Shown here in pieces: positions 1 through 5,435 of a DNA stretch of 6,874 nucleotides (the stretch's first letter is position 1; each line of letters starts with the position of its first letter). The stretch lies in NCBI GenBank assembly GCA_023475715.1, contig JAMCVO010000528.1:1-6874 (forward strand). Reading direction: 5' to 3'. The translations under genes and the position numbers were made by a program. Under the pieces are notes generated by a model that saw only the letters and a list, made by a program, of their open reading frames with translations, was not told the origin of the DNA and made no database searches. Source of the stretch: Actinomycetota bacterium. Its GTDB lineage: Bacteria; Actinomycetota; Humimicrobiia; Humimicrobiales; Humimicrobiaceae.

Positions 1-7
1 AATTCAT
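1..7 (-). other. Possible start of a fifth gene (ATGA overlap at the window edge)
   Basis: The TGA stop of the shortened paralogue (6-4) overlaps an ATG at 7-5, the same ATGA arrangement seen at 5435-5432. Only two codons and a base are visible (ATG AAT T), so this may be the next gene of the operon or mere coincidence. Confidence 0.3.
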
Positions 8-1386
8 TCAGATTTTGAAACTATTATCTTATCATATTTATCATATACCTCTTTAATTTCTTTAATCATCTGAGATACGCCGTTGTTCCGATACCAAGTT
101 CTATGGACTTTTTCATGAACAAAATATTGATGCATAAAATATGCAAAATTATAAATAAGAATTAATCCAACTCCAATACTTACTAATATTTTTACCAAAT
201 ATTTTCTTTTCCGCAAGAAATAATAAAAACCATAAGCACTAACAAGTTCTATCATGGGAAACATCAAAAGAGACCTTCTAACATTTGGCGTCTCATCAAA
301 TGTAATTGCCGCAGTCAATGGAGCCATTAAAATCCAAAACAACGGAAATTTGTCCTTATTTTCCTTACTTTTTATTAACCCAATTATCCCAACTATAAAA
401 AATGGTAATTCTAAAAGGTATATGAGACCCATACCTGAAATATTTAACCACAATGGCAAACCACCTTTAATAAATAAGAAATTAATTGAAAAGTAATCAG
501 AGTAGTTAGAAAGATAAGTTAATAAATAATTAATAATTTTATTATGAAAAATGCGAGTTATACTTGTGCCTATGCCCATCACCCCATCTTCTCTTATTTG
601 CTCCTCCATAACCAATCTTGTTTCAGGAAAACCAAAGATACTAACCTGATGAAATCTGTTATCTCCACCATTAGAAAAGGATAAGAAAGCTGAAAAAAAT
701 ATTAATACAAAAAATGAACTAAACAATATATATTTATACTTTTGATTTTTATCCTTCCAGTATCTTATAAAAAGAAAAAGAAAAATAGGAAAAATAAGAG
801 GTACAAATACACGAGATGTAAAATACATTAAGAAGCTTAAGCAAAGAGTAATCACTCCTAAAAAAAGATATAATAATGAGTGCTTACATAAGAAACTGTA
901 CCCCACTAGAGCGTAACCCAAAATCACAAAAAATGAAGCCACCAATGCTTCTTCGCTTGACCTAGATATAACAATACTCCATGGAGAAATTGCGACAAGA
1001 AAAGATGAGATTAAACCAATTCTTTTATTTTGAAAAACAGCATAAGTAAATAAAAAAAGCGCAATAATAGTTAATCCTCCTAATAATGCTCCTGGAAATC
1101 TTGCTGCAAATTCATTTAATCCAAAAATTTTAATAGGTAATATCGATAGATACGAATAACCAGTAGGATTGACATCTCCGAACATTTCTGTTTGCAAAGG
1201 TAAAAAGTTATTGTTTGTATCTTTTCCAGTTAAAAGAATAAAATATGCATTAACATTGATTATTGCTTCATCTAAATGAAACCCTACAGGGAATTCATTC
1301 AGCTTGTAGAAACGTAGAAAAAGTCCTAATACCAATATCAAACACAAACCAAGAGCAAAAAGGTACCTCTTGAAAAAACTATTCAT
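4..1386 (-). CDS. GT39/PMT-type membrane glycosyltransferase, C-terminally short paralogue
   Basis: The 460-residue product is a clear paralogue of its upstream neighbour. From NEFPVGF onward, 49 of the first 79 residues match without gaps (hand count), including the Asp-Glu pair in FHLDEA (39-40). LLTGKD, FGLNEFAARFPGA, SRSSEEA, GLIYLLELPF and WYRNNG also line up with the partner. Membrane topology looks the same, with about a dozen hydrophobic segments between residues 8 and 420. The ATG at 1386-1384 is chosen because it places the first helix and the DEA motif at the same distance as in the paralogue (41 versus 40 residues to the Ala). A longer open frame back to 1485 would add 33 residues overlapping the end of the previous gene and matching nothing in the partner. 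The protein ends at SKSE with TGA at 6-4, whereas the paralogue continues for 94 residues, so most of the outer C-terminal domain is missing. The acidic pair is intact, so activity is possible. Donor and acceptor are unknown. Confidence 0.83.
   Translation of the reverse strand: MNSFFKRYLFALGLCLILVLGLFLRFYKLNEFPVGFHLDEAIINVNAYFILLTGKDTNNNFLPLQTEMFGDVNPTGYSYLSILPIKIFGLNEFAARFPGALLGGLTIIALFLFTYAVFQNKRIGLISSFLVAISPWSIVISRSSEEALVASFFVILGYALVGYSFLCKHSLLYLFLGVITLCLSFLMYFTSRVFVPLIFPIFLFLFIRYWKDKNQKYKYILFSSFFVLIFFSAFLSFSNGGDNRFHQVSIFGFPETRLVMEEQIREDGVMGIGTSITRIFHNKIINYLLTYLSNYSDYFSINFLFIKGGLPLWLNISGMGLIYLLELPFFIVGIIGLIKSKENKDKFPLFWILMAPLTAAITFDETPNVRRSLLMFPMIELVSAYGFYYFLRKRKYLVKILVSIGVGLILIYNFAYFMHQYFVHEKVHRTWYRNNGVSQMIKEIKEVYDKYDKIIVSKSE
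1379..1386 (-). other. Eight-base overlap between the two paralogous GT39 genes
   Basis: On the minus strand the sequence ATGAATAG holds the start of the downstream paralogue (ATG, 1386-1384) and the TAG stop of the upstream one (1381-1379). The upstream bases have no purine-rich Shine-Dalgarno element, so initiation probably depends on ribosomes finishing the previous gene or on a leader-independent route. This supports co-transcription of the pair. Confidence 0.6.
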
Positions 1387-3034
1387 AAACAATTCTGAAC
1401 GCTTTTGTTCCATCTTCTCTATATATAAATTTAATTTTTTTAAGAGACATATATTTACTAGAAGGACAATCTCCTTTGTCAACATAAATAATTTTATTTA
1501 CTTTAGGAGTTTTGTCATTAGTCTGCTCAGAAGGACAATCCTGCGGAACAAAGAAAAATTTTCCAAAACCTCCATAATCTTTATTTTTAGGAGATCCTTC
1601 TATCTGATATGTTTTAGGATCATATTTCATATAAAACAGAACGAGAGGATAAATACCTCCCTGATATTTTGACATTACTATCTTATCAGAGAGATTGTAT
1701 AAGCTATTTACTTCCTGCATCATAGACGAAAAACCGTTGTTACGATACCAAGGTTTATGAGTTTTAGCGTTAAAATAATATTGATTTAAAAAATATAAAA
1801 TATTAAGACTAAAAATTAATACAAAAAATATAAAGATAATTTTTTTGTGAAACTTTAATATGCCCATAAAAGATAAAAATCCAAATGCAGCAATAATTTC
1901 CAACATTGGAAACATTCCCAACGCTCTATTTATATTCGGTATATCATCCATTGTAATTGCTGCAACAACAGGGGCGGTCAAAAGCCATATTATGGGAATT
2001 TTACGATAGATATCTTTAGTTTTAACTAAGTAGTATAACCCAATAGCAATAAATGGTAATTCAATAATATATATTAGCCCAACCCTGGGAATACTATACC
2101 AAATTGGTAATCCTCCTTTTGTGAATAAAAAATTAAAATTGAAATAATCTAAATAATTAGAAATAAAAACCAAGACTACATTTGTGAATTTATTGTGAAA
2201 AAATCTGGAAAATAAGTATGGCGAGTTTGCAATGGCATCTTCTTGTATTTGCTGTTTTTGAAAAAATTGTGTTTCAAAAGAATTGAAAACGTTTACTTGA
2301 GTAAATCTACCGGTGCCTCCAGATATACTAAAGACTAATAATAAAGAGAGAAAGGAAATCGCAATGAAAGAAAAAAATAAGCCTACCTTATAGCGATTTA
2401 TAGATGTATTTAGAACAGGAAGCATAATAATGATTAAAATTAAAAACATAAGTGGAACAAATACTCTAGGAGCATGATAAAAAAAGAAGCTGAAAGAAAC
2501 AATAGTTGAGCCTAGAATAGCATATTTCAGGCTCTGTTTTTGTAAACTATAGAAAACTAAACAAAAACCAGCTAATACAAAAAATAACGCAACTATAGCT
2601 TCGTTACTTGCTCTTGAAAGTCCAAAATGCCAAGGTGAAACAGCAATGAAAAATGCACTTAGTAAGCTTATTTTTTTATCCCTAAATAGTATCTGCACAA
2701 AGAAAAAGAAGACAATAACAGTTAAACTACCAAATATAGCACCTGGCAATCTAGTTGCAAACTCTGTCAATCCAAAAAGCATTACTGGCAAAATTGTCAA
2801 ATAATGATAGCCAGATGGCCTAAAATCCCCAAACATATCTATATAAAGAGGATGAGAATTATTATTATCATCTTTACCTGTGAGGAGCAAAGAATAACTA
2901 TTATAACCCAAAGAAGCTTCATCTATATGAAATCCAACTGGAAAATTATTTAAATTGCAAACTCTTAATATTAAACCCAGAGTAAAAATTACAATAAGAA
3001 TAATATAAGTAATATTAATTTTATTTTTGTACAT
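1379..3034 (-). CDS. GT39/PMT-type membrane glycosyltransferase with C-terminal outer domain
   Basis: The 551-residue protein starts with a membrane helix (about 9-26), followed by an outer loop with FPVGFHIDEA (31-40). The Asp-Glu pair at 38-39 sits where GT-C enzymes of the PMT/ArnT type carry their catalytic acidic residues. Further family-like stretches are LLTGKD (50-55), GLTEFATRLPGA (88-99), SPWHFGLSRASNEA (133-146) and GLIYIIELPF (319-328). About eleven more hydrophobic segments reach residue 417, then an extracytoplasmic domain (about 420-551) with two DCPS motifs (499-502, 522-525) whose cysteines could pair. It presumably transfers a sugar from a polyprenyl-phosphate donor to a surface acceptor; neither is identifiable. 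The ATG at 3034 overlaps the preceding gene by 14 bases and has no Shine-Dalgarno sequence, but the first helix begins right after it and the N-terminus matches its paralogue in length to within one residue. The TAG stop overlaps the next start by eight bases. Confidence 0.87.
   Translation of the reverse strand: MYKNKINITYIILIVIFTLGLILRVCNLNNFPVGFHIDEASLGYNSYSLLLTGKDDNNNSHPLYIDMFGDFRPSGYHYLTILPVMLFGLTEFATRLPGAIFGSLTVIVFFFFVQILFRDKKISLLSAFFIAVSPWHFGLSRASNEAIVALFFVLAGFCLVFYSLQKQSLKYAILGSTIVSFSFFFYHAPRVFVPLMFLILIIIMLPVLNTSINRYKVGLFFSFIAISFLSLLLVFSISGGTGRFTQVNVFNSFETQFFQKQQIQEDAIANSPYLFSRFFHNKFTNVVLVFISNYLDYFNFNFLFTKGGLPIWYSIPRVGLIYIIELPFIAIGLYYLVKTKDIYRKIPIIWLLTAPVVAAITMDDIPNINRALGMFPMLEIIAAFGFLSFMGILKFHKKIIFIFFVLIFSLNILYFLNQYYFNAKTHKPWYRNNGFSSMMQEVNSLYNLSDKIVMSKYQGGIYPLVLFYMKYDPKTYQIEGSPKNKDYGGFGKFFFVPQDCPSEQTNDKTPKVNKIIYVDKGDCPSSKYMSLKKIKFIYREDGTKAFRIVYE
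3021..3034 (-). other. Fourteen-base overlap between the YfhO-like and first paralogous GT39 gene
   Basis: The last codons of the YfhO-like gene (Asn-Val-Gln-Lys, TAA at 3023-3021) are read in another frame as the first codons of the next gene (ATG at 3034-3032). The upstream sequence is A-rich (AATAACAAACAAA) without a Shine-Dalgarno match. The overlap leaves no room for a promoter in a non-coding gap and argues for one transcript. Confidence 0.6.
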
Positions 3035-5435
3035 TTTGTTTGTTATTCATAATCTTAATCATTATTGCATAAATTATTATACTAAAAAAAGCAATTAAAC
3101 TTATTTTTATTCCAAGATCGAACGATGCAGGATAATATTTAAATATAATCTCGTGTTGACCTTTCTTAATTGCCACTGCCCTGAACGAGTAATCCGCTCT
3201 GTAAATATTTCCCTTTACACCATCTATCAGAACATCCCAACCTGGATAATAATTATCAGATACAAATAAAAGATTATCTTTTTCTGATTGCGTTTTAAAA
3301 ACTATTTTATTTGATGCATAACTAACTAAGGACACTTCTGCATTTTGATCTTCTTTAAAATCAAAATTTGATATCTCATCTTCTAAGATTAGAGTCTTTC
3401 TTAAATTAAAGTTCTTACTAAGCAGTTTATTAATAATTTTTTGATTATCTTTTTCTACAATATAATTACCAACTAGGAAGAATCTTGGCAATACTCCTTT
3501 ATTCTCATATATCTGCCACGGACTTTCTTGCCATATTAATTTATAATTATTTTCAGAGAATATTTTAACATCAGGAAATAAATGCTTAATATCAGGACTT
3601 ATTTTATGAAGAACATATTTGACCCCCAGAAGATTAAGAATTTTTTGTCTTGAATAATTATTCACTAAATCGTTTTCACCGTAACCTTGAACAATATCTG
3701 CGTTTGATCCTGGTATTGACTTGGAAATTTTACCATCTTTCGAAGCAGTTAATAATTCACCATATCTTTTTAAATGTAAAGCATCATATCCATTAGTTGA
3801 GAAAATACCTTCATGAGTTTGAATATTAGCATCAATATAAGCGCTGCCGTAACCCCAGGAACGATTTATTCCTTGTATTTTTCGTAGATATTCTAAAACT
3901 TCTATGTTTGGATAAAGAGATTCTCGAGGAGAAAAAGGAGTTATCTTTTGAAAAAATAGGAAGAAATCAAAAATAGTTAATAATAGTAATGCTGCGAAGA
4001 TGTAGTTTTTTAACTTTTTTAAAGTAATTAATAAATATAAACAGATTGCTCCTGTAAATAAAAAAATTGTCGGTATTACTAAATTCCTTTTCGAAATATT
4101 AAGATATTGAATCCACGGTTGATCTCTAAATAAATATTGTGCTGAAAATACAAAAATCCAAAGAAAAACTAAGATAATTCCTAATACAACAGAAGGTAAC
4201 CAACTTTTTTTGTCTATTTTCTCTATTTGAATACAATTAAAACCATAAGCTGCCAATATGCTTAAAGAGAAGCATAAAAGAAACATTATTCTTGTTGGAA
4301 CTGCAGTAGATATGATTGGAGGCAAAAATAAAGCGTATAATGTCCGGCTAAAAATTGAGTCAAATGTTATTAAATAAATAAATATTATCGAAATGATAAA
4401 GAACAACATTGGTTTTACAGGCTTTTTAATTACTCCATATAAAGCAAGAAGCAAAGGAATAATCCCAACATAAGAAACTCTTTCTATGTATGTGCCATTT
4501 AACCAATAATTTCTGGTTGCAGGATTTCCAAAAAAATCAGGGACAAGAAGGGTAGTTAAATGAATATTTGGAATAAGCAATTTAATAAATTCCGATAATG
4601 AATAAGAAGATCTAGCAGAATTAGAAAACAATTCAACAGTTGGTAAAAGCTGAAATGCTGAAAGCAAAAAAGGAAAAACAAAAACGGGAAGAAAAATTAT
4701 CAATTTATTAAAGAATTGATTTTTATGCTTATTGAATATTTCAAAGGTAATAAAAATAAAAAGAAAGATAAAAACATAAAATGTTGTTTGTACATATCCA
4801 GCAAGAAATGACGATGCTAAAGATAAAATTAAAATAATAAGCAATAACAATGAAAATTTGTTAATGATTTTCAAAGACAACCACATTGCAAAAGGCAACC
4901 AAAGAACTGAGTGTCCAATATTTCCATATTCCATCCAAACCGTTTGATAAGAAGAAAAAGCAAAAATTATTCCTCCAAATATTGCGCTCTTAATATTAAG
5001 GCTCAGGCTTCGCAGTAAAAGGTAAAGAAATAAAGCAGACAAAATTGGTTGAATAATTATATAAATTGACCATGCTATATCGAAAGGAAAAAACCAAAAA
5101 ACTATATTAAATGGGTAAAATGTACCTGATTGAACACTTGCCAAATGAGGATTACCTGAAAAATTATAAGGATTCCAAAGCGGCCATTCAAAATTTTTTA
5201 ATGATTTTATAGAAAATTCTTTCGCAGGATATAATAATCTTAAGACATCAAAATCCTGTCCTTTATTTGGAAAACCTCCTGGAGCAAAGCCTAAAAATGG
5301 ATAAGAATTGTAAGGTGAATATTCACCAACTAATAAATCACCTGGAAATGGAATATGCCCTTTTAATAACGGATTAAAGAAGAATAACGATATGAAAATA
5401 AATATAATGCATACTAAGATGGCCTCCTTCTTCAT
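3021..5435 (-). CDS. YfhO-family membrane protein (GT-C-type glycosyltransferase)
   Basis: This 804-residue protein has the size and layout of the YfhO family. One N-terminal membrane helix (5-22) is followed by a long first outer loop (about 23-105) holding PGDLL, FDVLRLLYP (62-70) and PLWNPYNFSGNPH (85-97). About a dozen further helices run to residue 495, then an extracytoplasmic domain (about 500-770) ending in SDNYYPGWDVLIDG (726-739) and RADYSFRA (746-753), and a last helix at 773-793 with a short Lys/Asn tail. In Bacillus and Listeria, YfhO-type proteins are implicated in adding sugars to lipoteichoic acid from undecaprenyl-phosphate-sugar; a comparable surface-glycosylation role is inferred here, with unknown substrates. 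The ATG at 5435-5433 is chosen because it overlaps the upstream stop as ATGA and begins directly before the first helix. It has no upstream Shine-Dalgarno sequence but an AAGGAGG just inside the gene. The TAA stop lies 14 bases inside the next gene. The family call is confident. Confidence 0.88.
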   Translation of the reverse strand: MKKEAILVCIIFIFISLFFFNPLLKGHIPFPGDLLVGEYSPYNSYPFLGFAPGGFPNKGQDFDVLRLLYPAKEFSIKSLKNFEWPLWNPYNFSGNPHLASVQSGTFYPFNIVFWFFPFDIAWSIYIIIQPILSALFLYLLLRSLSLNIKSAIFGGIIFAFSSYQTVWMEYGNIGHSVLWLPFAMWLSLKIINKFSLLLLIILILSLASSFLAGYVQTTFYVFIFLFIFITFEIFNKHKNQFFNKLIIFLPVFVFPFLLSAFQLLPTVELFSNSARSSYSLSEFIKLLIPNIHLTTLLVPDFFGNPATRNYWLNGTYIERVSYVGIIPLLLALYGVIKKPVKPMLFFIISIIFIYLITFDSIFSRTLYALFLPPIISTAVPTRIMFLLCFSLSILAAYGFNCIQIEKIDKKSWLPSVVLGIILVFLWIFVFSAQYLFRDQPWIQYLNISKRNLVIPTIFLFTGAICLYLLITLKKLKNYIFAALLLLTIFDFFLFFQKITPFSPRESLYPNIEVLEYLRKIQGINRSWGYGSAYIDANIQTHEGIFSTNGYDALHLKRYGELLTASKDGKISKSIPGSNADIVQGYGENDLVNNYSRQKILNLLGVKYVLHKISPDIKHLFPDVKIFSENNYKLIWQESPWQIYENKGVLPRFFLVGNYIVEKDNQKIINKLLSKNFNLRKTLILEDEISNFDFKEDQNAEVSLVSYASNKIVFKTQSEKDNLLFVSDNYYPGWDVLIDGVKGNIYRADYSFRAVAIKKGQHEIIFKYYPASFDLGIKISLIAFFSIIIYAIMIKIMNNKQNVQK
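5423..5435 (-). promoter_or_regulatory. ATGA stop-start overlap with an SD-like AAGGAGG just after the start
   Basis: On the minus strand the TGA of the GT39-like gene (5434-5432) and the ATG of the YfhO-like gene (5435-5433) share bases, a classic arrangement for translational coupling. The only strong Shine-Dalgarno-like sequence noticed at any of the junctions, AAGGAGG at 5429-5423, lies downstream of the ATG within codons 3-5. No in-frame ATG, GTG or TTG follows it at usable spacing; the nearest ATG is out of frame and opens only 12 codons. Coupling is inferred; whether the AAGGAGG acts at all is unknown. Confidence 0.5.

Noticed and set aside
4..6. UGA read as glycine (code 25, as in Gracilibacteria and SR1), suggested by the stop of gene 4 aligning with a Gly of gene 3
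   Set aside because: More than 2,200 codons in the four frames contain no internal TGA although Gly is common, and the other TGA, at 5434-5432, forms a normal ATGA junction. A recoded genome should use UGA within genes.
254..496. Plus-strand open frame of about 80 codons
   Set aside because: It lies wholly antisense to the well-supported shortened paralogue and shows no family resemblance.
521..545. AT-rich stretch with TTAATAAATAATTAATAATTTTATTA considered as a promoter or terminator
   Set aside because: It lies in the middle of a coding sequence for membrane residues, and such low-complexity AT runs occur throughout the window.
1387..1485. Upstream start for gene 4, adding 33 residues
   Set aside because: The extra residues overlap the end of gene 3, match nothing in the paralogue and push the first membrane helix away from the start; the ATG at 1386 gives near-equal N-termini.
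1370..1672. Plus-strand open frame of about 100 codons
   Set aside because: It is antisense to the end of gene 3 and the start of gene 4, rich in Phe, Ile, Arg and Ser as expected of the complement of AT-rich coding DNA, and has no recognisable domain.
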